Part shown: positions 33,796 to 44,078 of the stretch, piece by piece
Layout of the letters: each line of letters starts with the position of its first letter
How positions within the stretch are numbered: position 1 is the first letter of the stretch
Source: Poriferisodalis sp965205175
Lineage (GTDB): Bacteria > Actinomycetota > Acidimicrobiia > Acidimicrobiales > Poriferisodalaceae
Assembly (NCBI RefSeq): GCF_965205175.1
Contig: NZ_OZ242038.1
Span: 1,364,001 to 1,428,000 of the forward strand
Direction of reading: 5' to 3'
DNA length: 64,000 nt
Made by a program: the position numbers and the translations under genes
Notes under the pieces: model-generated
What the model saw: the letters and a program-made list of their open reading frames with translations, nothing else
The model's database searches: none
What the model was told of the DNA's origin: nothing

Positions 33796-34890
33796 GTGCT
33801 GGGTGCTGTCGAATCGGTGCGACTCGATGCGCTCGAGGCGGAGCGAGCAGAACTCGAGCGTCAGCTGGGCGAGGGCGCTGCGGCCGCCGGCAGTTCACGT
33901 TTCGCCGAACTCGGCCGACGGCTGGCGCGTATCGCCGAGATCATTGACGTGGCTCGCAAGGCCCGGCAGGCACGCGCTGACTCCCAGGCCGCCAAGGACC
34001 TGCTGGATGCCAGCGTCGGCGCGGATGCCGACGAGGCGGCAGCGATGCTCGAGGCCGCGACCACTCAGGCCGCGGCATTCGACGAGCGGCTGAGCCTGTT
34101 GTTGCTGCCGCCGGACCCCAACGACGAGCGCGACGTCATCGTCGAGATCCAGGGCGCCGAAGGTGGCGAAGAAGCCAACATCTGGGCAGGGGACCTCTTC
34201 GGCATGTATCGCGCCTATGTGGGGGCGCAAGCTGGCTGGTCCATGGAACTGCTGGGCAGCCAGCACAGCGACATGGGGGGTTTCACGAACGTGACCTTCG
34301 CTGTGCGGGGCCCCAACGTGTGGCGGCGACTGAAGCACGAGGGCGGGCCGCACCGGGTGCAGCGTGTGCCGGTGACCGAGTCCAGCGGACGTGTCCACAC
34401 CTCGTCGGCAACCGTGAGCGTGCTGCCCGAAGCCGAGGAGGTCGACGTCGAGATTGATCCCAACGATCTCATCGTGGACACGTTTCGATCGTCAGGTCCC
34501 GGCGGCCAGTCCGTGAACACCACCGACTCGGCGGTGCGCATAACCCACAAGCCCAGCGGGGTCGTGGTGTCGATGCAGGACGAGAAGAGCCAGCTGCAGA
34601 ACCGGGCGAAGGCCATGCGGGTGTTGCGTTCCAGGCTGCTCGTGCGCCAGCAGGCGGCTCACGCCGCGGAGCTCGCGGCCCACAAGCGGGATCAGGTTCG
34701 CGGCGGCGGCCGGTCGGAGAAGATTCGCACCTACAACTTCAAGGAGAATCGCGTGACCGATCACCGGATCGGGCTGACGCTCCACAAGTTGGACCGGGTG
34801 CTTGCCGGCGACATGGACGAGATCATCGACGCCCTCGCGAGCGCCGAGCGCGCCGCGCAGCTCGCAGCAGCTGCCGCCGGCGTCGGGTGA
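33796..34890 (+). CDS. prfA: Peptide chain release factor 1
   Basis: RF1 ends translation at UAA and UAG. The GGQ peptidyl-hydrolysis motif is at residues 236-238 (PGGQSVNTTDSAVRITH). The codon-recognition tripeptide is PVT in RVPVTESSGRVHTS, the PxT form of RF1; RF2 would have SPF. Full length, 364 residues. GTG 33796 is fixed by the leaderless promoter geometry. The methylase that modifies the GGQ glutamine is encoded just downstream. Confidence 0.95.
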   Translation: MLGAVESVRLDALEAERAELERQLGEGAAAAGSSRFAELGRRLARIAEIIDVARKARQARADSQAAKDLLDASVGADADEAAAMLEAATTQAAAFDERLSLLLLPPDPNDERDVIVEIQGAEGGEEANIWAGDLFGMYRAYVGAQAGWSMELLGSQHSDMGGFTNVTFAVRGPNVWRRLKHEGGPHRVQRVPVTESSGRVHTSSATVSVLPEAEEVDVEIDPNDLIVDTFRSSGPGGQSVNTTDSAVRITHKPSGVVVSMQDEKSQLQNRAKAMRVLRSRLLVRQQAAHAAELAAHKRDQVRGGGRSEKIRTYNFKENRVTDHRIGLTLHKLDRVLAGDMDEIIDALASAERAAQLAAAAAGVG

Positions 34891-34921
34891 CCGCACCGCG
34901 GGCAACGCTTCGGCACGTGCG

Positions 34922-36532
34922 ATGACCTGCGCCGAGGTGCTGACGCTGGGCGAGCTGTACCGCGGGCTGAGCGAGCAGTTCGCAACAGCGGGCGTGCCCG
35001 AGCCGGAGGTGAGCGCACGTCGCATCGCCGCGCAAGCCGGCGGCTGCAGCGCTGCCGGCGTCGTGTCGGGTGCTGCAATGCCGTTGACGAAGCGCATGGT
35101 CGCTCACGCGGATGCCATGGCCGCCCGCAGAGCAGCAGGCGAGCCGCTGCAGTACGTGCTGGGCAGCTGGGGCTTCCGCCGCCTGGAGCTGGCAGTGGAC
35201 CAGCGGGCGCTCATCCCGCGACCGGAGACCGAAACGGTCGCGGGCATCGCCATCGACTGGCTCGCTGCGGCTGGCAGCCGTCGACCCAACGCCGTGCCGA
35301 ACGTGGCCGATCTGGGCACCGGCTGCGGAGCGATCGCCCTGTCGATCGCACACGAAGTGCCAGCCGCCCGGGTGTTCGCCACCGACAGTTCGCACGACGC
35401 GCTGGCGTTGGCGGCATCCAACCTGGCCGGTGTGGCGAGTGCGGCCGCCCGCATCACGCTGCATCACGGAGACTGGTTCGAGGCGCTCGCGACAGCAGAC
35501 CTTCGACACCCCGAGACCGGTGCCGCAGAGTCTCTGCGAGGCCGTCTGGACCTGGTGATCTCCAATCCGCCCTACGTGGCAGACGGCGACGTAGTGGCGC
35601 CCGAAGTCCGCGACTGGGAGCCGCACTCGGCGCTGTACGCAGGGCCCGACGGACTCAGCGCGCTGCGCACCATTGTCCGAGACGCACGTGGCTGGCTGGC
35701 GCCCGGCGGCCTGCTGGTGCTGGAACTGGCCGCGACCCAGTCGGCCGCGGTCGCGGCCTTGGCGTCGTCGCGCGGTTACGACCACATCCGCATCGAGCAG
35801 GACTTGGCGGGCTTGGACCGAGCGCTGGTCGCCTCGCGCCCGCGCGCCGAACCCGACGAGGCTCAGCTGCGTCTCGCCGCTGAACGTCTGTCGGCGGGCG
35901 ACTGCGTCGTTGCGCCCACCGACACGCTCTGCGGCATCATGGCCCGCTACGGCGATGCCGAAGCCGTCGCCCGTGTGTGCGACATCAAGCGGCGCCCTCG
36001 CAGTGAACCCATGCCGATCCTGGTTTCCGGACTGGCCCAAGCAGAAGAACTCGTCGAGCTGAACGAAGCTGCCCGAACGCTGGCGCGGCGACATTGGCCC
36101 GGCGGCCTGACGCTGGTCGCCGAACGCCGAGGCGGCCCCGACCCGCTGCACGGCCGCGAGACGCTGGGGGTTCGCGTGCCGGACCTCGGCTGGCTGCGCT
36201 GGCTGATCGACGAGGTCGGTCCGGTCACCGGCACCAGCGCCAACCGGCACGGTCTGCCCACTCCGGCTGATGCGGCTGAAGCGGCGGCGTTGCTGTTCGA
36301 AGGCCCGAGCGAAGCGGACGTGCCCGGGAGAATCATAGCAGGACGAGCGCCCGGAGGCACCGCTTCCACGGTGGTGGACGTGACTGCAGACTCGCTGGTC
36401 GTGCTGCGCGCCGGAGCGGTGAGGGCCGAGCTGCTCGAAGTTCAAGGTCTGCCACGGCCGTGCGCGCCCGGATCCGACTCGCAGGGACCTGTGCCGCCCA
36501 CATCCGGCCGGCATGGAGCGGCGGGCAGATGA
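34922..36532 (+). CDS. prmC: PrmC-TsaC fusion: release-factor glutamine methyltransferase and threonylcarbamoyl-AMP synthase
   Basis: One 536-residue frame joins two enzymes. Residues about 1-305 are PrmC/HemK: RRAAGEPLQYVLGSWGFRRLELAV, the SAM motif VADLGTGCGAIALS and the catalytic NPPY at about 215-218. It methylates the GGQ glutamine of RF1 and RF2. Residues about 310-500 are Sua5/YrdC (TsaC): CVVAPTDTLCGIMARYG, CDIKRRPRSEPMP and VTGTSANRHG. This activity makes threonylcarbamoyl-AMP for tRNA t6A. The genes are adjacent but separate in Mycobacterium. There is no stop between the domains. Its own stop overlaps the next start (ATGA). Confidence 0.9.
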   Translation: MTCAEVLTLGELYRGLSEQFATAGVPEPEVSARRIAAQAGGCSAAGVVSGAAMPLTKRMVAHADAMAARRAAGEPLQYVLGSWGFRRLELAVDQRALIPRPETETVAGIAIDWLAAAGSRRPNAVPNVADLGTGCGAIALSIAHEVPAARVFATDSSHDALALAASNLAGVASAAARITLHHGDWFEALATADLRHPETGAAESLRGRLDLVISNPPYVADGDVVAPEVRDWEPHSALYAGPDGLSALRTIVRDARGWLAPGGLLVLELAATQSAAVAALASSRGYDHIRIEQDLAGLDRALVASRPRAEPDEAQLRLAAERLSAGDCVVAPTDTLCGIMARYGDAEAVARVCDIKRRPRSEPMPILVSGLAQAEELVELNEAARTLARRHWPGGLTLVAERRGGPDPLHGRETLGVRVPDLGWLRWLIDEVGPVTGTSANRHGLPTPADAAEAAALLFEGPSEADVPGRIIAGRAPGGTASTVVDVTADSLVVLRAGAVRAELLEVQGLPRPCAPGSDSQGPVPPTSGRHGAAGR

Positions 36533-38319
36533 GCGGCGACCGCCGTCCATGTCGCAACGGCGGCGACCGCTGCGAGACTCACAGGGTGACACACGGCGAC
36601 CCGTCCGCTGCTCAGACCATGGTCGTCGCGCTGGGCGCGGATCACGCCGGCTGGGAGCTCAAGGATCGGCTGGCACAGCACCTGCGCACTGCCGGCTGTG
36701 ACGTCGTCGATCTCGGCACGAACGGCCCGGCGCCGGTGGACTACCCCGACTACGGCGCGGCGGTGGGCGAGGCGGTCGCAGCGCGTACTGCCGAGCTGGG
36801 CGTGGCCGTGTGCGGCAGCGGCATCGGCATCGCCATAGCTGCCGGCAAGGTGCCCGGCATCCGCGCCGCGACCGTCCACGACGAGACCTCGGCCCGGCTG
36901 GCCCGGCAGCACAACGACGCCAACGTCGTCTGCTTCGGCGCGCGGCTGATCGACCCGAAGCTCGCCATTGCCGCGCTGGGCGCTTTCTTGGAAGCCTCAT
37001 TCGAGGGCGGCCGCCACGAGCCTCGACTGCGCAAGATCGATGGCATAGGGCGCGCCGGTACACCGCCGCGTGCGGCCCGCTGGGCGCAGCGCGGCGACCC
37101 CGAGATGGACACCCTGCTCGACGCCGAGCTGGAGCGCCAGATGACCACGCTGCAGCTCATCGCCTCGGAGAACTTCGCCTCGCCCGCAGTGATGGCAGTC
37201 ACCGGCAGCGTGTTCACCAACAAGTACAGCGAGGGCTACCCGCGTCGCCGCTACTACGGCGGCAATGTCCACGCCGACGCAGCCGAGCAGCTCGCCATCG
37301 ACCGCATCAAGGAGCTCTTCGGTGCTGAGCACGCCAACGTGCAGCCCCATTCAGGGTCGCAGGCCAATGCTGCGGCGTACTTGGCGCTGCTGGACATCGG
37401 CGACACCGTGATGGGCATGAGCTTGGATCACGGCGGCCATCTCACGCACGGGTCGCCGGTGAATGCCAGCGGCAAGCTCTACGACTTCGTCAGCTACGGA
37501 CTGACTCGCAGCGACGAACGAATCGACTACGAGGCCATGGCCGAGTTGGCTCGTGAACACCGGCCCAAGCTGATCGTGGCGGGTGCCACGGCCTACCCGC
37601 GCCGCATCGACCCCAAGCCGTTTCGCGAGGTGTGCGACGAGGTCGGCGCTGCATTCATGTTCGATGCAGCGCACATCGCGGGCCTGATCGTGGCCGGCGT
37701 GCATCCGAACCCGGTGCCGTTCGCCGACGTCGTCACCTTCACGACGCACAAGACCATGCGCGGACCCCGCGGCGGAACGATCCTGTGTACGCAGGAATAT
37801 GCCAAGCGCATCGATTCGGCGGTGTTCCCGGGCAGCCAAGGCGGACCGCTCGATCACGCGGTGGCGGCCAAGGCCGTCGGATTCGCCGAAGCGGCACGGC
37901 CCGACTTCGCCGCCTACCAGTCCCGCATCGTGACCAATGCGGCAGCGCTCGCCGATGCACTGGGCAGTCATGGCTTCCGGCTGGTGACCGGCGGCACGGA
38001 CAATCACCTGCTGCTCATCGACCTGCGCACCTTCGATCCCGATCTCACCGGCAAGGCGGCCCAAGAGGCGCTCGACGCGGCCGGCATCACGCTCAATCGC
38101 AATGCGATACCCGATGACCCGCGCTCGCCGTTCGTGACCAGCGGCCTGCGGATGGGCACACCGTCGGTGACCACTCAAGGCATGACGCCCTCCGAGATGG
38201 CCCAGATAGCTGAGTTCACCGCACGCGTGCTGAAGGCGCCCGACGACGTTGGCGTCATTGCCCAGGTACGCGCGGAAGTCGCCGAGCTCTGCGCTGCATT
38301 CCCGCCCTACGACCGCTGA
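36529..38319 (+). CDS. glyA: RpiB-GlyA fusion: ribose-5-phosphate isomerase B and serine hydroxymethyltransferase
   Basis: One 596-residue frame. Residues about 31-180 are RpiB: ALGADHAGWELKDRLAQHL, catalytic-cysteine block VAVCGSGIGIAIAAGK and RQHNDANVVCFGARL. Residues about 190-596 are SHMT: LDAELERQMTTLQLIASENF, PHSGSQANAAAY, PLP lysine in TFTTHKTMRGPRGG, and SGLRMGTPSVTTQG. The link has no start codon until Met193 (ATG 37105), which already lies at the edge of the SHMT domain, so separate translation is unlikely. In Bacillus rpiB and glyA are near neighbours between prfA and atp. The start could also be GTG 36586 or ATG 36619. Confidence 0.88.
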   Translation: MSGDRRPCRNGGDRCETHRVTHGDPSAAQTMVVALGADHAGWELKDRLAQHLRTAGCDVVDLGTNGPAPVDYPDYGAAVGEAVAARTAELGVAVCGSGIGIAIAAGKVPGIRAATVHDETSARLARQHNDANVVCFGARLIDPKLAIAALGAFLEASFEGGRHEPRLRKIDGIGRAGTPPRAARWAQRGDPEMDTLLDAELERQMTTLQLIASENFASPAVMAVTGSVFTNKYSEGYPRRRYYGGNVHADAAEQLAIDRIKELFGAEHANVQPHSGSQANAAAYLALLDIGDTVMGMSLDHGGHLTHGSPVNASGKLYDFVSYGLTRSDERIDYEAMAELAREHRPKLIVAGATAYPRRIDPKPFREVCDEVGAAFMFDAAHIAGLIVAGVHPNPVPFADVVTFTTHKTMRGPRGGTILCTQEYAKRIDSAVFPGSQGGPLDHAVAAKAVGFAEAARPDFAAYQSRIVTNAAALADALGSHGFRLVTGGTDNHLLLIDLRTFDPDLTGKAAQEALDAAGITLNRNAIPDDPRSPFVTSGLRMGTPSVTTQGMTPSEMAQIAEFTARVLKAPDDVGVIAQVRAEVAELCAAFPPYDR

Positions 38320-38325
38320 CGCTCC

Positions 38326-38331
38326 TAGCCT
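38326..38331 (+). promoter_or_regulatory. -10 box for the ATP synthase operon (leaderless)
   Basis: TAGCCT, 6 bases before GTG 38338, in an 18-bp gap after glyA. The CTCCTAGCCTG context is identical to that before prfA. It probably drives atpZ and the rest of the operon. Confidence 0.6.
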
Positions 38332-38337
38332 GTCCAC

Positions 38338-38694
38338 GTGGCGCGCGCTCCCCGCAACCGCACCGGCACCGGCAGCGAAGACGGCTTGGCGAAAGCCATC
38401 GAGATCGTGATGACCCCGGCACTCTTCGCAGCGGCCGGATTCGGACTGGACCGCTGGTGGGGCACGGGGCCGTGGCTCGCGCTGAGTTTCGGCATGGTCG
38501 CGTTCATCGGAAAGCTGCTGGTGGAGTGGTATCGCTACGCAGAACGCATGCACGTCCATGAACAGGAGATCGCCGCCGGGCGGCCCACCGAACGCCGCAG
38601 CATCGACCGCGGGGCAGGCGCTGACGACTCGGCATCGCTGCCCACAGGCGTATCGCTGGAATCCGACACTGCCGCGACGCTTGGTCAGCCATGA
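38338..38694 (+). CDS. atpZ: AtpZ/AtpI-like ATP synthase accessory protein
   Basis: A 118-residue protein with two transmembrane helices (about residues 20-36 and 43-62) and a polar C-terminal tail. The AIEIVMTPALFAAAGFGLDRWWGTGPW region matches the AtpZ family, which precedes atpI/atpB in many operons and is thought to help Mg2+ supply or rotor assembly. It opens the ATP synthase operon from a leaderless GTG. Confidence 0.8.
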   Translation: MARAPRNRTGTGSEDGLAKAIEIVMTPALFAAAGFGLDRWWGTGPWLALSFGMVAFIGKLLVEWYRYAERMHVHEQEIAAGRPTERRSIDRGAGADDSASLPTGVSLESDTAATLGQP

Positions 38695-38704
38695 CCGGTC
38701 TGTC

Positions 38705-39193
38705 ATGACTGCGTCGACCTTTCGCGAAGCGGGCGAGGCGCGCAATGGCACGCCGGGCCTGCAGACACGCCCCGGTGCCGCCCTCGAGCGCGACATCGCC
38801 CACGACATGGCGCGCCGCAGTCTGTGGGTGTTTCCCGCTTGGGTGGTCGTCAGCGGATTCCTCTGGGGCCTCGGCGGCGCATTGTCGGCAGCGCTCGGCT
38901 ATGGGCTGGTCGTCGGGAATCTGGTTGCAGCGGCGGCGCTGCTGGCATGGGGTGCCCGCACATCGCCGTATGCGCTCATGGGGGCCGCGCTGGGGGGGTT
39001 CGTCGTGCGGCTCGCACTGCTCGCCGGCATCGTGCTCGGCGCTGCCCAGCTGGGCTCGTTCGAGCCCGTGCCGCTCACGATCACCATCGGCGTGGGCCAC
39101 ATCGGTCTGCTTGTCTGGGAGATCCGCTATGTTTCCCTGCGGCTCGCAGCCCCAGGCCTCGATCTTCAACGTCCCGGCAAGGAGCACCAGTGA
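38705..39193 (+). CDS. atpI: ATP synthase protein I-like membrane protein
   Basis: A 162-residue protein with four hydrophobic segments from about residue 38 (LWVFPAWVVVSGFLWGLGG, LGYGLVVGNLVAAAALLAWG and two more), the topology of AtpI, which helps c-ring assembly. Sequence conservation is low, so the call relies on topology and position between atpZ and atpB. Its stop overlaps the atpB GTG. Confidence 0.75.
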   Translation: MTASTFREAGEARNGTPGLQTRPGAALERDIAHDMARRSLWVFPAWVVVSGFLWGLGGALSAALGYGLVVGNLVAAAALLAWGARTSPYALMGAALGGFVVRLALLAGIVLGAAQLGSFEPVPLTITIGVGHIGLLVWEIRYVSLRLAAPGLDLQRPGKEHQ

Positions 39194-39981
39194 ACCTGCT
39201 AGCGCTGTACTTCCCGGACATCGGGCACCTCTTGGAGTGGCCGAACATCCTGCCCGGGTTGGACGACTCGCCATTCGCGCTGAACAAGGTCGGCATCATC
39301 TACATCTTCGCCCTCGTCGCTCCGGTGGTGATGTTCGTGATGGCCAAGCGCCGCTACGAGCGCGCCGAGGTCATGGCCGCGCCGCGCGGCATCCAGACGG
39401 TGGCGGAGACGTCGACGGAGTTCATCCGCGACAACGTCATCATGCAGACCATCGGGCCTGACGGCCTTCGCTACCTGCCGTTCTTGATGTCGCTGTTCTT
39501 GTTCATCCTCTTCTCCAACATCACCGAGGTCTTCCCGTTCATTCACTTCCCGGCGAACGCCCGCATGGCGATGCCTGCCGTGCTGGCCGTGCTGGTCTGG
39601 GTGGTGTTCAACGCTGTCGGCATCAAGCACCACGGGGTCTTCGGCTACTTCAAGAACGTAGTGATCCCGCCCGGGGTGCCCAAGGCGCTGCTGCCGCTGG
39701 TGGCGCTGATCGAGTTCGTCTCGACGTTCTTCGTGCGGCCGTTCTCCCTCGCGGTGCGGCTCTTCGCCAACATGCTGGCCGGACACCTGCTGTTGGTCAC
39801 CTTCGGCGTGCTCACAGCGGCGCTGTGGGACACGAGCCCCCTGTTCGCCATCGTGTGGGCGCCGTTCGTGGTGCTCATCGGCCTGACCGCCTTCGAGATT
39901 CTCGTGGCGTTCTTGCAGGCGTTCATCTTCACGATCCTCACCGCCGTCTACATCGGCGGCGCGCTCCATCCGGAGCACTGA
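39190..39981 (+). CDS. atpB: ATP synthase Fo subunit a
   Basis: The stator channel subunit that carries protons past the c-ring. The essential arginine lies in the block FVRPFSLAVRLFANMLAGHLLL (in two parts), and SLFLFILFSNITEVFPF is an earlier conserved helix. The protein has 263 residues and several membrane helices. The GTG start overlaps the atpI stop. Confidence 0.95.
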   Translation: MNLLALYFPDIGHLLEWPNILPGLDDSPFALNKVGIIYIFALVAPVVMFVMAKRRYERAEVMAAPRGIQTVAETSTEFIRDNVIMQTIGPDGLRYLPFLMSLFLFILFSNITEVFPFIHFPANARMAMPAVLAVLVWVVFNAVGIKHHGVFGYFKNVVIPPGVPKALLPLVALIEFVSTFFVRPFSLAVRLFANMLAGHLLLVTFGVLTAALWDTSPLFAIVWAPFVVLIGLTAFEILVAFLQAFIFTILTAVYIGGALHPEH

Positions 39982-40067
39982 GCTAAGACCCCAGCACCTT
40001 CCCACCGAGCGCCTCGGCGCTGCGGCACTTGACCCAAGATCCAGCACAACACAGGAGAACACGAGTA

Positions 40068-40319
40068 ATGGACTTGCTTGCACAAGCGGACACCGCACTC
40101 GACGGCCTCAAGGCGCTCGGCGCCGGCCTCGGCTATGGCCTCGCGGCTATCGGTCCGGGCGTCGGCATCGGCCTGGTCGTCGGCAACGCCATCACCGCGA
40201 TGGCACGCCAGCCCGAATCAGCAGGCATGGTGCGCACGACCATGTTCTTGGGCATCGCGTTCACCGAGGCCTTGGCGCTCATCGGTTTCGTGGTGTTCAT
40301 CCTGCTCAACTTCGCGTAG
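40068..40319 (+). CDS. atpE: ATP synthase Fo subunit c
   Basis: The rotor-ring proteolipid, 83 residues with two helices around the polar loop ARQPES. The ion-binding glutamate sits in GIAFTEALALIGFV. The polar residues of sodium-binding rings are absent, so it is probably proton-coupled. A strong AGGAG at 40053-40057 precedes the ATG, consistent with the high translation need of this subunit. Confidence 0.95.
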   Translation: MDLLAQADTALDGLKALGAGLGYGLAAIGPGVGIGLVVGNAITAMARQPESAGMVRTTMFLGIAFTEALALIGFVVFILLNFA

Positions 40320-40328
40320 GAGGCGGCA

Positions 40329-40871
40329 GTGAACTCCGCGACAGCAGGAGGGCTGCTCGCCGCGACCGAGGGCGAGGCCAGCTCCAATCCGATCGTTCCC
40401 GAGTGGAACGAGGTGATCTGGGGAACGGCGGCATTCGTCATTCTCCTCATCGTGATGTGGAAGCTGGCGCTGCCGCCGATTCGTCGGGCCATGGAGGCTC
40501 GCACGGAACGCATCCAAAGCGACTTGGATGCCGCCGCGAGCGCCAAAGCCGAAGCCGAGGAGCTGCGCGCTGCGTACGACTCGCGCTTGGCCGAGGCACA
40601 TGCAGAAGCAGCGCGCATCATCGAGGAAGCCAAGGGAGCTGCCGAGGCAGTTCGCCAGGAGCGTCTTGCGGCCATCGAACCAGAGATCGCCGAGCGACGG
40701 GCCCAGGCCGATGCCGACATCGAGGCGGCTCGTGCGCGAGCGATGGCTGAGGTGCGCGCCGACATCACGTCGATCGCCGTGGGCGCCGCCGAGCAGGTGG
40801 TTCGCGCCAGCATCGACGAAGCGGCGCATGCCCGGCTGATCGAGGACTACATCGCACGGGTGGGCAACTGA
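40329..40871 (+). CDS. atpF: ATP synthase Fo subunit b
   Basis: Peripheral stalk subunit of 180 residues. One N-terminal membrane helix (about 28-48, VIWGTAAFVILLIVMWKLAL) is followed by a long charged coiled coil (ERIQSDLDAAASAKAEAEEL and beyond) and a delta-binding C-terminus. The GTG start lies 9 bases after atpE. Confidence 0.93.
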   Translation: MNSATAGGLLAATEGEASSNPIVPEWNEVIWGTAAFVILLIVMWKLALPPIRRAMEARTERIQSDLDAAASAKAEAEELRAAYDSRLAEAHAEAARIIEEAKGAAEAVRQERLAAIEPEIAERRAQADADIEAARARAMAEVRADITSIAVGAAEQVVRASIDEAAHARLIEDYIARVGN

Positions 40872-40965
40872 GCCTCACCGCGCTCTCCTTTGGGCCGCGC
40901 CCATCCAGCGGGGACGGTCGGCCTTGGACCGGGACAGGAGTTGAACTGATGACCAGGATTGACCG

Positions 40966-41489
40966 ATGAGCGAGCGAACCGAGGGGTACGCAGGCGCAGT
41001 CGTGGCCATCGCGCAGGCCGAGGATCAGCTCGATCGCGTGACCGACGAGCTGTCCGCTGTCGGCCGGGCTGCCGCCGCGAACGAAGACCTGCGCCGCGTG
41101 CTCGCTGACCGCTCGGTCCCGGCATCGCGCCGCATCGGCATCGTCGAGGATCTGCTGGCAGCGCAGGCGTCACCGGTGACCCTCAACGTGGTGGCACTTC
41201 TGGTCGGTGCCGGTCGCGGGGGCGACATCGACGCTGTGGCAGCCGAGGCCTTGGAGTTGGCGGCGGCGAGTCGGGGAGGCGCACTGGCTGAAGTCCGATC
41301 TGCCGTAGCGCTCACCGATGAGCAGATCGCCCGAGTGTCCGAAGCGCTCAGCCAGGCCAGCGGACGCAACGTAACCGTCCATGTCGTAGTGGACCCCGAG
41401 ATCATCGGAGGGCTCAGCGCCCAGATCGGCGACACGGTCTTCGACGGCTCGGTTCGCACTCGGCTCGACCAGATGAAGGAGCGCTTGTC

Positions 41490-41493
<4 letters not shown>
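40966..41493 (+). CDS. atpH: ATP synthase F1 subunit delta
   Basis: The 175-residue OSCP/delta protein links the peripheral stalk to F1. It has an N-terminal helical bundle and the conserved C-terminal signature VVDPEIIGGLSAQIGDTVFDGSVRTRL (in parts VVDPEIIGGL and GDTVFDGSVRTRL). Delta is separate from b here, unlike the b-delta fusion of mycobacteria. The stop overlaps the atpA GTG. Confidence 0.95.
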
Positions 41494-43058
<1,565 letters not shown>

Positions 43059-43064
43059 GCGCCG

Positions 43065-44039
43065 GTGGCAAGCGGTCAGGAGCGCATCCTTCGGCGTCGC
43101 ATCAGGTCGATCGACGCCACCAAGAAGATCACGCGCGCCATGGAGCTGATCGCTGCCTCGCGCATCGTGCGAGCACAGGCACGGGTGCGTGCCGCGCGTC
43201 CCTACAGCGACAAGGTGACTGCGGTGATCGCCAACTTGGCCTCGGCCGGCGGCGAAGCAGACCACCCGCTCCTGCGTGAGCCTGTCGAGGTCGCCAAGGT
43301 CGCCTACGTGGCGCTTGCCGCGGACCGGGGACTCTGCGGCGGCTACAACAACAATGTCCTTCGAGCCACCGAACGCGCCATTGCAGCCGACACCGCGGGA
43401 GGCCGCGACTACGAGCTGGTGCTGGCGGGACGCAAGGCATTGGGCTACTTCGGATTCCGCGGCTATCGCATCGCCTCCGGCTTCGAGGGCTTCAGCGATC
43501 AGCCCAGCTACGCCGACGCTCAGCAGATCGCCGCAGCGGCGACCGCGCTGTTCGAGAACGGCTGTCAGCGTGTGATGCTGGCCTACACACAGTTCCACTC
43601 CATGGGCAACCAGTCCGTGGCGATCGTGCCGTTCATGCCGCTGGAGGTGGACGGTGTCAGCCCAGACGAGGCAGGCGCTGGTTCGCCTGGGGACGGTCCC
43701 GCGGGCGGATACGAGTTCGAGCCTGAGCCGGCCGCCATTCTCGAACGACTGCTGCCGCGCTATGCCGAGGCCCGGCTCTACTCGGCGCTGCTCGAGGCCT
43801 CGGCATCGGAGCACGCGGCCCGACAGCGTGCCATGAAGGCAGCCACGGACAACGCCGAGGACCTCAAGATCAACCTGACCCGCATCATGAACCGCGCTCG
43901 CCAAGACGCCATCACCACCGAGATCATGGAGATTGTCGGCGGCGCCGAAGCCCTCGCGCAGACCTCCGGCGACGAGGTCGACCTGCTCTCAGACACCATC
44001 GAAGCCCGCACCGCGGACCTGTTCCGTGCACGCGGGTAA
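43065..44039 (+). CDS. atpG: ATP synthase F1 subunit gamma
   Basis: Central-shaft subunit. Coiled-coil N-terminus (RIRSIDATKKITRAMELIAASR), the Rossmann-like core with AADRGLCGGYNNNV, and the C-terminal helix (RQRAMKAATDNAEDL, ARQDAITTEIMEIVGGAEAL). At 324 residues it is longer than the usual 290, because of an insertion at about residues 190-225 (DEAGAGSPGDGPAGGYEFEPE), a region that also varies in other actinobacterial gamma subunits. Confidence 0.95.
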   Translation: MASGQERILRRRIRSIDATKKITRAMELIAASRIVRAQARVRAARPYSDKVTAVIANLASAGGEADHPLLREPVEVAKVAYVALAADRGLCGGYNNNVLRATERAIAADTAGGRDYELVLAGRKALGYFGFRGYRIASGFEGFSDQPSYADAQQIAAAATALFENGCQRVMLAYTQFHSMGNQSVAIVPFMPLEVDGVSPDEAGAGSPGDGPAGGYEFEPEPAAILERLLPRYAEARLYSALLEASASEHAARQRAMKAATDNAEDLKINLTRIMNRARQDAITTEIMEIVGGAEALAQTSGDEVDLLSDTIEARTADLFRARG

Positions 44040-44078
44040 GCCCGCCCAGCCTCTCATCTGCCGCGAGGAGTGACCGTT

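Noticed and set aside
36700..37130. The RpiB/GlyA junction as a frameshift artefact
   Set aside because: Both domains are full length and in the same frame with normal codon use through the linker, so no shift is needed to explain it.
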